Below, piece after piece: positions 54,267 through 64,000 of a DNA stretch of 64,000 nucleotides. The notes beneath the pieces are model-generated. The model saw only the letters and a program-made list of their open reading frames with translations, made no database searches and was not told the DNA's origin. Both the position numbers and the translations under genes were made by a program. The stretch's first letter is position 1, and every line of letters begins with the position of its first letter. Source of the stretch: Platanthera guangdongensis (lineage: Eukaryota; Streptophyta; Magnoliopsida; Asparagales; Orchidaceae); contig CM077161.1 in NCBI GenBank assembly GCA_039583875.1, positions 65,973,885 through 66,037,884 on the forward strand. Direction: 5' to 3'.

Positions 54267-55838
54267 TTACTTTACCTTAGGAACCCAAATCATATTGGGT
54301 CCTAGGTTCCTGTTAGCATAAGCACGCAACTGCCTTCCTTCAGAAAACCTGTCTGGAAGACTACCTCTGTCCCGAGAATGTGGATAAGCCCTTGCCGTGG
54401 GCACAGAGAGGTTGTGCCAACAGTCGATGGCAAAGTGCCCCACTTTGCCGCAGCACCAACATGGGTGAATGTTGTATCGCCGTTTCCGACCTGATCTAGT
54501 GACTGATGTAGTCACGGTCCTAGGTCTAAACGGGATAGGGCATGATCTTGTCACAAAAATTCCTCTTCCATCGTGACACGTGGAAGGGTGGAAAGAATGC
54601 ATGTTGTGAGCGTTATGAGGCCGGGAAGGTGGTGCCATTCTTTTAGGCATCTCCCTTACAGAGGCCCCATGGAACCTGACATCATGGCTTCTATCCTCTC
54701 TATCCCGTGTCCTCGAGTGGTGAGAAGTCTTCTGTGAGCTGGGACATGCAGATCCACCCTGTGTTGAGGCAGTGGCAGTGAATACAAAGGGCTCAGAATG
54801 AGCCTTAGGTATTTCCTCATGGGTGGCCATGACGGCCCTTGCACTATGGACGTTTCCACATGGGGACAGATCACCCTTGCAGTGACCACGACTATTCCTG
54901 TGGTCATACCTGAAGGCATGATGAGTTGCCTTCCTGCTTGGAGTGGGGGGTCGGAATACCGTTTCCCCATTTCTCCATGCCTGGATAATCCGGGAGATCC
55001 ACCCGGTTTCTTGCTTTCTCTTTATAGCATCAACTTTGGAAAAGTTTGATACTATACGTTTCTCATTATCTAGACTACTCTCTAGAGCTGAGATCTTAGA
55101 GTCCTTGACCTTGTTGGACGCCAATTGGAGAACCAACAAGATCTTCAGTCGAGCAATCTCTCGAGCTTGCTCCTCAGCAAGTAGGTTGCTTTCCTGAAGG
55201 GCTCTCTTCAGGGAAGCAGAATTTTCTGGAGGAGAGCAGTTTCTGTCTTCAGAAAGGTCAAAATATATGGGGCAGGATGAAGATGTTACCTGCTCATCTG
55301 TGTTATTATCATTAGAATCAGTGACCATTGTTTCATCCTCGTCAGAGCTGCTTTCCTCACTGGTCTCGTCAGTCTCTGATACGGACACTGGAGCTCTGAT
55401 GTTGTCCGAGTGATGCTTGCCTTCATCTTCAGAGATAAGGACCCCCACATAGGCTTCCTCGTCAGGTTGACAACATATTCCAGCTTTCTCTGACTCCCCC
55501 ATCAACTCTGATATCATCACCCACATGGATTTAGCCGTCCTACATTTTTCCAATCTAGAGCGAGAGGCTCCAGACCAGATATCCATAATAATTTGACGAA
55601 TCCTCTCGTCCAAGTGAAATAGTGATAGTTCCGTCTCTGACATCTCAGCAATGCCCATGGGCACTTGGATCACAGAGTCGGAGGTCTTCATGGGTATAAA
55701 CGGACCCTCTTCCAGGATAAAGGATGCTCGAGGATCAATAGCATCAAGGTGAAATGACACTCTCATTCTCCAGATGGGATAATAATCCTTTGTGCATGCG
55801 GGGAGTTTGAGTGGCGGTATCTCATAATCCAGATCCAT
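54267..55838 (-). CDS. gag: Element D gag, intact 523-codon ORF
   Basis: Uninterrupted from the ATG at 55838 (MDLDYEIPPLKLP). The N-terminal part aligns with the Gag core of A (YYPIWRMRVSFHL, then CRTAKSMWVMISELMGESEKA). The rest of the core and knuckle 1 are missing, and the protein passes straight into an acidic serine-rich segment. A coiled coil follows (about residues 205-265), then a long basic, His/Arg/Ser-rich region, knuckle 2 CWCCGKVGHFAIDC near residue 455 and a tail ending NLGPNMIWVPKVK. With all four zinc ligands present and no stop, this Gag could still bind RNA. The loss of part of the core suggests a shortened variant rather than random decay. Confidence 0.9.
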   Translation of the reverse strand: MDLDYEIPPLKLPACTKDYYPIWRMRVSFHLDAIDPRASFILEEGPFIPMKTSDSVIQVPMGIAEMSETELSLFHLDERIRQIIMDIWSGASRSRLEKCRTAKSMWVMISELMGESEKAGICCQPDEEAYVGVLISEDEGKHHSDNIRAPVSVSETDETSEESSSDEDETMVTDSNDNNTDEQVTSSSCPIYFDLSEDRNCSPPENSASLKRALQESNLLAEEQAREIARLKILLVLQLASNKVKDSKISALESSLDNEKRIVSNFSKVDAIKRKQETGWISRIIQAWRNGETVFRPPTPSRKATHHAFRYDHRNSRGHCKGDLSPCGNVHSARAVMATHEEIPKAHSEPFVFTATASTQGGSACPSSQKTSHHSRTRDREDRSHDVRFHGASVREMPKRMAPPSRPHNAHNMHSFHPSTCHDGRGIFVTRSCPIPFRPRTVTTSVTRSGRKRRYNIHPCWCCGKVGHFAIDCWHNLSVPTARAYPHSRDRGSLPDRFSEGRQLRAYANRNLGPNMIWVPKVK

Positions 55839-55894
55839 GCTTCTGACACTGGTGGCAGGATTCTACTCAAGGTGTTAACTTTTTTGAAGAGAAA

Positions 55895-55910
55895 CCTCGC
55901 TTTGATACCA
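55895..55910 (-). other. Primer binding site, element D
   Basis: The sense strand reads TGGTATCAAAGCGAGG, 2 nt from the LTR. One base differs from the usual TGGTATCAGAGC. Confidence 0.9.
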
Positions 55911-55912
55911 CT

Positions 55913-57490
55913 TGAAAGTCCACCTAGTGTCAGCTATGTGCACCTATGGGGGGGATAGGTGATGTGTAGCGCTTTTGCGGAATTTACGAATGTACCTGCA
56001 CAATAAAAATAAAAATCACAGCACACAGAATACACAGGCAATTTATAGTGGTTCCCCGACTTGGGTACATCCACTTTCCCCCTTCGACCTATCTCCCAAC
56101 AAGGGACGACTCGGTCTCTTCTCCAACAGGATTGAAATCCAATCCCTGCACTATCGGAAGGAACCCTTCCACACGTGAGAGTCAACACTCCCACAAAACG
56201 GGTTGCACCCAACCCTTACAACACGGAACAATCGTTCCTTTACAACAAAAGTAAATATAGAATGTACACGAGATACAAACTTCGTTTGGAGACTACGGTG
56301 TTCCTCTTTGTTCGACGACGTGTTCGTGAAGTCAACGAAGAGTCTACAACCTTGGTCTCTCTTGCAGAGGATCTCCCCGGAGCCGGCGGCGGCAACACGA
56401 GCGGCGGCTAGCTTCGGGATCGGCGGCTATGATGATGAGCGGCTGCTGAAAATAGAGATCCAATCTTCGTTGCGAAGCAAGCTAGGTCTACCAATGGTCA
56501 CTCTAGGATCAGTCGTCTCGATCGATTCGGACGGGGGAGTTTTTCCCGGTCAACAAATCGAGAGACAAGGGATCTCTGGATAGACACGTGAGACTCAAGC
56601 TTTGCTACGCTTTTGTCGCCGGAGATCGGGAAGAAAACGATCCATCAGCGGCGACCAACTTGCCCGAGCGCGACGGCGGCGGCGGAGCGGAATCGTGACT
56701 TTAGGGTTACGTTGCGGCTCGGTTTCTGATTCTCTGCCTCTGCTGTACTGTTCAAAATACCTGAATATATATACTGTAGATAACTCCAATATGACCATTT
56801 GTGGGACCCACAATAGATATCCCTAAATCCGGTTCAAACTAGTCCAGTGGCAGAATCCGGTCCAGCAGCATCCCGAGAAATCGCTAAGTGAAAATCGGCG
56901 AGAATCGCAGGTGATTCTCGACGAATTCTCGCCGATTCGTCGAGAATCGCTAGTGATTCTCGCCGAATCACTTTTTGATTCTCAGCGATTTTCACTTGGT
57001 ATTCATGAGCTGCTTAACCACTGGTTCGGCGAGAATCACTAGTGATTCTCGCCGAATCTTACTTGGCACCGTTTTGAGGTAGCCAGAAGGGGTCGGCGAG
57101 AATCACTAATGATTCTCGTCGATTCGGCGAGAATCACTTGATGATTCTCGTCGAATTTTCCTTGGACGAATTTTCGTCTTCCACCCAGGAGTTGTTCCTT
57201 GACCCATCCATGCTCCTTGTCTTCTCTTGCATATGAACGGCCCTGTACTTGAAAGTAAGTGCACTCCAATAGAGAGAGTACACGTAGGCCAACACACTGA
57301 TCTGCTCAACAAGGGATTACGTCTTGCAGACCCGTGTATATTGACCTACTGCACCCTGACATTGGTGTGCACTTAGCGTGGAGGAGCTGCAAGTACAACT
57401 TAAGATGTTTCATCAAATACATTGTGAATTCATCTTATCTTGACAGGTGGCTTCCTCAAATCCAGGTAATTGTGGATATAATACCCAACA
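55913..57490 (-). repeat. Element D 5' LTR
   Basis: 1578 bp, 50 bp shorter than its partner. TATA block at 56040-56075. The palindrome array at about 56890-57160 differs from the other LTR by a roughly 30-bp loss and a rearranged segment. Confidence 0.95.
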
Positions 57491-57495
57491 GTTAT

Positions 57496-57780
57496 TGCCA
57501 GGATCATCGCATAAATCTCAAATTCCACATCCTTTAGCATAGTCTGGAATGAGCATTTCTCTGTATACATCATATTCGATCAGTCTGGTAGACGAATCCA
57601 TATAGACAGTCCAAACGAGCGGACAACATTTTCCTTAGTTGCAATAAAGTCTTGAGATACAAAGGAGTGTGTTGCTCCAGTATCAAGGAGATTTTTTGCG
57701 GGGTGTCCTTCTACCAAAAGTAGTCCTGAAGAAGAAAGGAGTATATACATATCATTTAACAAAACATACACCCGATATAG
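57496..57780 (-). pseudogene. Gypsy element E: aspartic protease
   Basis: It continues E upstream of element D. Protease motif NLLDTGATHSFVS with its catalytic aspartate intact, preceded by a short RVYVLL stretch. Removal of D restores the frame into GMDWLAKH on the other side. Similarity fades upstream of about 57780. Confidence 0.88.
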
Positions 57781-58078
57781 GTATATGCATGCACAAAGGC
57801 TAATACATAGGTAGTAATATCTGAGGTATCTCTAGCGTCTAAGATATATACCTATCACTACATCGGGGTTGGTCCATGCTGGAGGTCTAAGGCTCAAGCA
57901 TCCAACGGCGCTGCTGATGGTGACGTTGCTGTTGCGGCCATTAATCCCCGACATAGAGAATTTGTTGATTGGGACGCTCGTTGCCGCAAGCTTGAAGATG
58001 GGAGTCTACCACGACGTTTTTCGCCAATGCCGCTACATGTTTTGCACGACGTCCGCCATTACCATCAAATAAAAATAT
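57781..58078 (-). other. Weak remnant, possibly E gag zinc region
   Basis: Minus-strand CKTC followed by a charged stretch (about 57950-58050) vaguely resembles the cysteine-rich end of a gypsy Gag, but stops occur and no full CCHC knuckle is visible. Otherwise nothing is recognised. Confidence 0.3.
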
Positions 58079-59522
58079 GTAATTATAAATTTAAAATTTA
58101 TATTTGCATATTAAGCAATATTCTTATTTTAAAGCCTTTTTATTTTAGCATTTCATTTTCATGTAGTTTATTATTGAATTGTTATTTCTTGTTATGATGG
58201 GTGCCTATAACCATCTCTAATGTTTTTATTTCATGTATGATGGGTGCATATAACCATCTCACGTTTAGTTTATTTTGAATGGAGGAGATTGAGTGGTGTA
58301 GCCTATATAAGTCCATGTTATGAAGAGTTTAGTTATGATGAATGAAAATAAAACCTAAGAATTCAAAGTTAATTTTCCCCCTCCTTCTCTCTTGAGAAAT
58401 TCGGCCCCTCTTCCCCCGCTTTTCCTCTTGGACTTCGACCACCCATACTCTCTATCATTTTCTCGGCCTCCTCTTCCCCCCCTCCTCTCCCTCCTCAGGA
58501 TCTCTACCAATAGCCCCCTTCTTCAAGAATAATTTCGGCCACCCTCCTTCCTTCTTGAGTTCGGCCAACCTAGGTCTTCTCTAGCCTCCACCCTCTCTCT
58601 CCCCTACAACCACTCGGCCACCTTCCTACTTCTACCAAACCGACCACCCTCTCCCTCTCCACTTACTTCCCTAAGAAAACCGATCAGCCCTCCTTATCTC
58701 AAAACCGAGCAGCCCTCTCTCTCCTTCTCCAAATTCCGACGACCCTTTCTCTCTCCATGGAATGTATATAATCGTCCATTGAACGTGACACCCTCTTCTA
58801 GGGTTTTGCAAAGGAAAATGGCTCGCGTCTTCATCGTCTGTCAGATCTGTGGATTTGTGCGGAGATATAACCATCCACGGTCGTGTGTGCTTCCTCCACT
58901 CATCTTTGTGGATGGAATTTCTTGGGATTGGGTAACGAATTTCAAAACCTCTCTTGTGTGATTTCTTCTATAATATTTGTGAGGTTTGGTGGATTAGAAT
59001 GATAGTATTTAGTCCAGAATTATATTGAAATAGTGCTTTAGTGGAATCTAAATTTCAAGCGTTAATTTTTCGAATATTTTCATACAATTTGGATCGGGTA
59101 GATCTCGTGAACGCTTATAGAAATCGGATTCATTATCCTTGATTTCCCCTCGAGTCCAAGTGATTTGGTCTACCTCGTTTTAAATTAATTTGGGATTGAT
59201 TTTGGACTTTGTTTAAATCATTATTTTAGTTCGGATCCTCTCGTGTTGGTTTTGTGAATGCTTGAGGGTAAATTTAATTTGAATTGCTAATTACCCGGAT
59301 CGGTTAGGTCCTATTCGCTTATGCGAACATTGGCACATAGCCTTTGTTTAATCTCTAAATAGGGGTAGAGACCCTTTACGTTGTGCATTGTTAAATTTTG
59401 TGCCACTGTTTAGTTGAAATCATCGGTAGTGTCTTAGAGAGGTACCGCACGCTACGAATCTATTTTAATTGTCGAACCCAAGAGCTCATAGTTTAATCCA
59501 TCAGAACCATTGACCTGCATCA
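58079..59522 (+). repeat. Probable 5' LTR of gypsy-like element H
   Basis: The left edge is uncertain. Signs of an LTR: a TATA box CCTATATAAG near 58294-58305, a CT-rich leader, and at 59523-59542 ATTTGATATCAGTGGGAGG, a decayed initiator-tRNA-Met primer site. A gypsy-like gag follows. The duplicated phrase GATGGGTGC(C/A)TATAACCATCTC (split here as two halves) occurs at about 58197 and 58240. No gene is seen in it. Confidence 0.5.
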
Positions 59523-59870
59523 ATTTGATATCAGTGGGAGGTTTGTGTCAATTTCCTAATTTTCACCCTCCCCCTTTTCTTAGCACGCCAACACGCACTT
59601 GCACTATCCGTTGTCCAAAAAAATAAATAAATTTTAAATTTTTTATCTGCAAATAGCGGGAAAAATTTTTATTTTTCTGCAACAAAATAAAAAAAATATT
59701 TTAATAATCTCCATATTATTTTCATCAAGAAAATAATAAAAAAATATTTTACTACCCTAGTTATTAAGCGGAAACAAATTTGTCTTTCTTAGATTATATT
59801 TGTTAGATTCATTTTATTTCTTGCATGCGCACAAGAACCGGGTAGATTAATATTACGGTCCCCAACAAAA

Positions 59871-61246
59871 ATGGCCTATGACGCATATGCTTCCCGATTA
59901 GACTATTTGTATGCTAAAGTCATGGCTAATCACACCCTAGCCTTGCCTACATATCAGAGGAATACCAACCGTCCCCACACTTTTCCTCCCACTAAGAACG
60001 TGGTACCCACTTATGACGGGTATGGGAGTCCTCAAATTTGTAGAGACTGGATTAGGGGGAAAAATTATTTTGATTGTTACGAATAAGACGACCATCACAA
60101 GGTTGTCGTAGCCTGAGAGAGATCAGTAGGTCAAGCACATGTGTTTTCGCTAAACGAAGAGCGTTGTGTGGGTGGTTATAGATATGCTTGGCCACAAATG
60201 CGTAGCCTTCTTGCCTTTCAATTTGACCTCGACTACCTTCGTACTAATAGCCCCACAAACGTGAGTGCTTATAGTTATGGTACTAGACTCATAGCTGCTT
60301 ATAGGAGTGACAATATGCCTCAGGCTAGATCCTCTCCCCACAAAGGTGGGACTACCCAAAGTGTGTCTACTCCCACCTTTAGGGACAATAAGCAATTTAG
60401 GCCCTATGTTTTGGACTCAAACGATATTACTACTAGGGCATTGCATCCTTTAGATTCGACGTCTGAGCATCCTAAGATTGTGTATGATACCCCTGAGGAG
60501 TCTGATGTAGTTGTGATATCTCTTGATTTTGAGGATGACCAGTTTGATGAGAGTATTCTATCATGTACGATAGTGCCCGATGATTCTGACGATTCTGACA
60601 TTGATTGGATACCTAGTGATTTGGAAAATGATGTATGGGATGATGTAATTCCAATCTATGTGAGTATCTCATTGCCTATTACATGCTCTGATAGTGTTGT
60701 GTTAGATCACCCTAGTATTGAGTGCCCTCTCCAGGTTACGATCCATGTTAGAGCCTACGATTACACCAGCTGAGATTGTGTCTGAGTCATCCGAGGAGCC
60801 TGAGAGTGAGGATGTCCCTATTGTTGTTGAGGATGATTTATCTTATAAGGGAAGGTTAATTTTGGATGACTTTAGCACTGAGAACACAAAAGATATTTCT
60901 TTGATGTTATCACCATTGCCTGAAGCTACTTGTTAATTAGAAAGTTTGTCGGGTTCGATTGTGCCTTTTTCTGAGACCTTTACTGATTCTGATTTGGATG
61001 ATGTTTCTAGTGCGGAAGAATTTTCTTTCAAGGGAATTGTACGTTTGGACGATGCTCTTGTTGTATACCCGGATGAAAGTTCCTTGATGTTGTCACCATT
61101 GGATGAAATTTATACTGATTTGGATTTTATCCTGGGATTGAATTTACCGACCCTTCCTCATGTTTATTTGCCTACATTTGATGACTTATTAGGTCGTGGA
61201 TCTGGTAGTCCTAGTCTGAGTTTTTGTGCCACGCACACTCTATTAG
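59871..61246 (+). pseudogene. gag: Element H gag-like region, broken, with acidic repeats
   Basis: First frame from the ATG at 59871. VPTYDGYGSPQICRDWIRG and YFDCYE match the start of a gypsy Gag core (target-side sequence of the form PxFDG...W...FFxxY). Two stops follow, then WPQMRSLLAF and a tail (60141-60773). After a frame change near 60720 comes an acidic region with two copies of a roughly 60-residue unit (SYKGRLILDD ... SLMLSPL at 60840-60920, SFKGIVRLDD ... SLMLSPL at 61025-61105). No zinc knuckle or pol is seen before element G interrupts at 61247. Confidence 0.6.
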
Positions 61247-63795
61247 TGTAACACCTCCCCTGTAATGACCGTATAATATGGGTCCGGCCGGGGCCCCACA
61301 ACATATAGACGCCACAGCTTCAGTATTATAAGATGATATAACTACACGATCTCAAAACTCATAACCACAGCACAGCGAAAAAAGCAAACAAAGTAGAAGT
61401 TATCCACAACATATAGGAGCATCGAAGCGGCCTTAAGGCCTTACAATAAAAGTGAGTCCAAAACTCAAATAATAACACCAGTCATAAATGTGCATAAGCA
61501 CTCATAGACTACCTCGGCATGTAAGCCGGAAAACATGAGCATCAAACATACAATGTCATAAAAGTAGAGCTACAGATAAACGGTAACACTTCATGAGGCT
61601 TAGGCCCTTTTCGCCAGCGAGCTAGCTCCTGCTTGCGATCCTTGCCCTGTAAAAAATTGATTGTAACGTGGGTCAGCGAAAGCTGACCTCAAACTGTGTA
61701 ACCAACACATCTCCTCCCGGCCGCCCCTAACGGACCCCGGGGAACCCCTCCAACCTGCAAGTCATCCCTTCGTATGCAATATATATATATAAAAACAAGT
61801 AATGCACTAAGAACAGGCTTGGATGTCTCAAACAACAAACACGTTCTCTATTGTTGAGCATATAATGAAAGGTCCTACTTATGCAGCATGTATGCAAAAC
61901 CCGGGCTTCACCCAAGGACCCTATCGCGTATGCAACTAGCACATCATCACATTGTATGGGTACTCATCATTTACCCATTGGCATAAAGCCGCAAACAAAG
62001 GGGGGGTTACCAACATTCCCCCAACAACATACAAGCCGCCACACGGACTCTTGCAAAGGCCCCACCTGCTCAAGGTCTTAGAGCCGGGCTTGCCTGCAAG
62101 CTCTGACTTCTCATGTCAGGACTCCAACAAACACAAAATGACCGATTCAAAAAAGCCTTGCTGGACCCCAACCGCTCATGGCCTCATTGTGCGGGCTTGC
62201 CCCATGCTTGACATTCTCGTCAGTCTAATAGAAGGGGACTAGTCTTGCCGGAACACTCTCCACACATGACGTGCACGTCACGGGATAGCCAGCCGACCAC
62301 GGAGACACAGCCACGCCTTGGCACATCATAATCCAAGACAATTCCACCCTACTCCCTCATTCGTACTGCAGCGTTCCCGCGCACCAAGGAAACCATCGAC
62401 CACCAATGCGAAGCTAACCTTGTTCACCAAGGAAACCATCTACCGCCATTGAGGAGCTAACCCTGTCCGATTCCGACTACACGTACTCACTCGAGAAAAA
62501 GGGGAAAACATCACAAACATCACAAACGGCATCTTGCCGCAACGGAACTCTACGAATCCTTAAAGCTCGTATGCAACATCACCGAGTCGGACTAACGGTC
62601 GCGACTACGGCTTCACCCACCATGCCTAATCCACTAATGGAGCGGATCTCTAATGAAACAACATGCCGGGGATGGACTCGATCGACCCGACGGTTCCTCT
62701 TGAACCTTGGCGACCCAAACCCCTCTCATTTGAGAGTTTGGTGCCCAAAATCTAGAAAATAAAAGATGCTAGAACACGCATCCTAAAACCAAGAGCAGAA
62801 GTGTTGTTACCTTTCGACCCCACTTCCTCGCCATGGAAACTTAGCCGGATGAAAACCATCGCAATGGTCTTGGCTCCACGGATCCGGACTCGGCTCGCGA
62901 TTTGGAGCACCAAAGCCTCTCCAACAGCCGGATTTCTCCTTGACCTTCTTCCTTGCTCTCCCCTCTCTCTAGATCTTAGAAAGAGATTACTTGGAGAAGA
63001 ATGAGTGTTTCTAACCCTATTCTCGGACTTAACTTAGCAAGGGAAACCCTGGACCATCAGATCCCAAAAGAAAGGAAAGAACGGCCACGATCCGAACTGG
63101 AAAACAAAACACCTGGGGCGAACACGGCTTGTGACATGCCTGTGTCCAAGGCCGTGTTCCCCAATCGATGCTGAAACCATCGCACCCAAAACAGGATACG
63201 GGTACTTGACACGCCTGTGTCACTTTTGACACGGTCGTGTCCCACCTGAACACGCCTGGGCTCCAGGCCGTGTCCAACCCCTCACAAGTCCCGTCTCACA
63301 ACCTGAGAAGGACACAGCCTGGGACACGCCCGTGTATCAAGCCGTGTTCGACGTCTCGACGATCGTTGACTGCCTCTTCGTCGATCTCGCAGGAATTCGT
63401 AGAACATGCTCGACACGGCCCTGGACACGCTGTGTCCTAGGCCCTGTTCCCTGCCTGTGTCGACACCTCCTCTATGTCGACACCATCGTGTCGACACTTC
63501 TGTGTCGACACGTCCTCTATGTCTACACCATTTTGTCGACAGCACCATGCCGACACCTCTGTGTCGACACTCGATAGAACACGCCTGCGACACGGGCTCG
63601 GACATGGGCGTGTCGGAGGGCCTATCCCCCACTAGTCGACGAACCGAGCGAAACATCGTCGACTTCCCAGGCTCTCGACGAACCCGGTACGACAAGGTCA
63701 TGGACATGCTCGTGTCCTTAGCCATGTGACCCTCACCAAGACCCAAAATGGCTCTCGACGCTGCTCGTCCTTCTTTCAAATTTTGGGGCATTATA
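61247..63795 (-). repeat. Gypsy element G 3' LTR
   Basis: 2549 bp. The plus-strand left end is TGTAACACCTCC, and the sense start at 63795 is TATAATGCCCC, decayed from TGTAACGCCCC. It shares GGTCCGGCCGGGGCCC and GACACGCC(C/T)GTGTC repeats (63110-63320) with the LTR of F. It also contains a GTGTCGACAC cluster (63457-63570) and TCGTCGA sites (63640-63690). The reading frames within it are not genes. Confidence 0.85.
63457..63570. repeat. GTGTCGACAC cluster in a gypsy LTR
   Basis: Four perfect GTGTCGACAC decamers and about four one- or two-base variants in 114 bp. This is the palindrome of copia element A, here within the LTR of an unrelated superfamily. Confidence 0.9.
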
Positions 63796-63835
63796 ACTCT
63801 CTCCCCCTTAAAAGAATTTTGTCCCGAAATTATCG
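63796..63835 (-). promoter_or_regulatory. Polypurine tract region, element G
   Basis: The sense strand has AATTCTTTTAAGGGGGAGAG next to the LTR start, the standard gypsy polypurine tract. Confidence 0.85.
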
Positions 63836-63869
63836 AAAAGCAAGAATAGGTACACAAAATCAAAAAAAA

Positions 63870-64000
63870 ATACCTGAACGGAAAAACTCTGGATATTCCT
63901 CCAGTATGGTTTGTTCTCGCTCCCAAGAGAGCTTCTCACGGATGTAGTTGTCCCATCGGACTTTTATGAGTTTGACCTCTTTGTTCCGCAACTGCCAAGT
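63870..64000 (-). CDS. pol: Gypsy element G pol C-terminus (chromodomain end), partial
   Basis: Minus-strand frame reading WQLRNKEVKLIKVRWDN, then SWEREQTILEEYPEFF. This is the end of the chromovirus integrase C-terminal chromodomain. The rest lies right of the window. No stop is seen within the visible part. Confidence 0.85.

Larger units (their letters stand above)
48944..57490 (-). mobile_element. Element D: pol-less Sirevirus-type copia with gag and extra ORF
   Basis: 8.5-kb minus-strand element with LTRs 55913-57490 (5') and 48944-50571 (3'). The target duplication GTTAT is perfect (48939-48943 and 57491-57495), inside the protease-RT linker of gypsy E. It has a primer site, a 523-codon gag, a 60-bp relic of the pol start and the extra ORF, but no integrase, RT or RNase H. 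LTRs are nearly identical by eye except in the palindrome region, and gag is fully open. It looks like a young non-autonomous element mobilised by enzymes from another copy. Confidence 0.92.

Noticed and set aside
58779..58961. Possible host gene start after the TATA box at 58296 (MARVFIVCQICGF)
   Set aside because: The frame ends after 60 codons with no splice evidence, and it sits between a TATA box and a primer-site-like sequence, which fits LTR leader better.
61881..62242. Open frames in the LTR of gypsy G
   Set aside because: They overlap, lie inside a clearly delimited LTR and show no domain.

Overview
The window is plant nuclear repeat DNA made of nested LTR retrotransposons. I see no host protein gene, tRNA or rRNA. 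The reasons are initiator-tRNA-Met primer sites, TG...CA LTRs with 5-bp target duplications, copia and gypsy Gag-Pol domains, a chromodomain-type gypsy terminus and heavy nesting. A flowering plant is near certain. I cannot name the species.

Layout. Positions 1-16901 hold the 5' half of a decayed minus-strand Ty3/gypsy element (F) that continues left of the window. Its reverse transcriptase is split by a 12.9-kb minus-strand Ty1/copia element of Sirevirus type (A, 492-13393, duplication CTTCC). Positions 16902-17925 are non-coding and carry a 27-bp tandem repeat. Element B (17931-42783, plus strand, duplication AGTAG) is an old Sirevirus-type element. Its pol is cut by a solo LTR (23906-25314) and by the 13.2-kb minus-strand element C (26176-39396). 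Positions 42789-45738 are probably the 3' LTR of a gypsy element (E, minus strand). E's body runs to 48943 and resumes at 57496, because element D (48944-57490, duplication GTTAT) sits in its protease-RT linker. Positions about 58079-61246 are the 5' part of a further gypsy-like element (H, plus strand). From 61247 to the right edge lies the 3' LTR and chromodomain end of gypsy element G (minus strand).

How the parts work. A and C have the order LTR-gag-pol-extra ORF-LTR, the position of the env-like gene of Sireviruses. D keeps gag and the extra ORF but has lost pol. B has pol but no extra ORF. In all four families the LTR carries a dense, family-specific array of palindromes upstream of a conserved TATA block. 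A: GTGTCGACAC. B: GGCGTTGAGTG facing CACTCAACGCC. C: TTCGTCGA facing TCGACGAA. D: TTCGGCGAGAATCACT joined to its complement.

Main observation. In A and C, and more weakly in D, the LTR palindrome of that family recurs inside the element, just upstream of the extra ORF. A TATA-like box follows 106-115 nt before its ATG, and a pyrimidine-rich tract ending in AG follows closer to the ATG. This looks like an internal expression unit for the extra protein, with LTR enhancer sequence reused. One testable idea is that the extra protein, which shows no signal peptide or membrane segment, recognises its own family's palindromes. In addition, all four gag-pol junctions consist of the gag stop codon followed within 8-14 nt by a 3' splice-site-like TTGCAG, whatever the frame relation between gag and pol.
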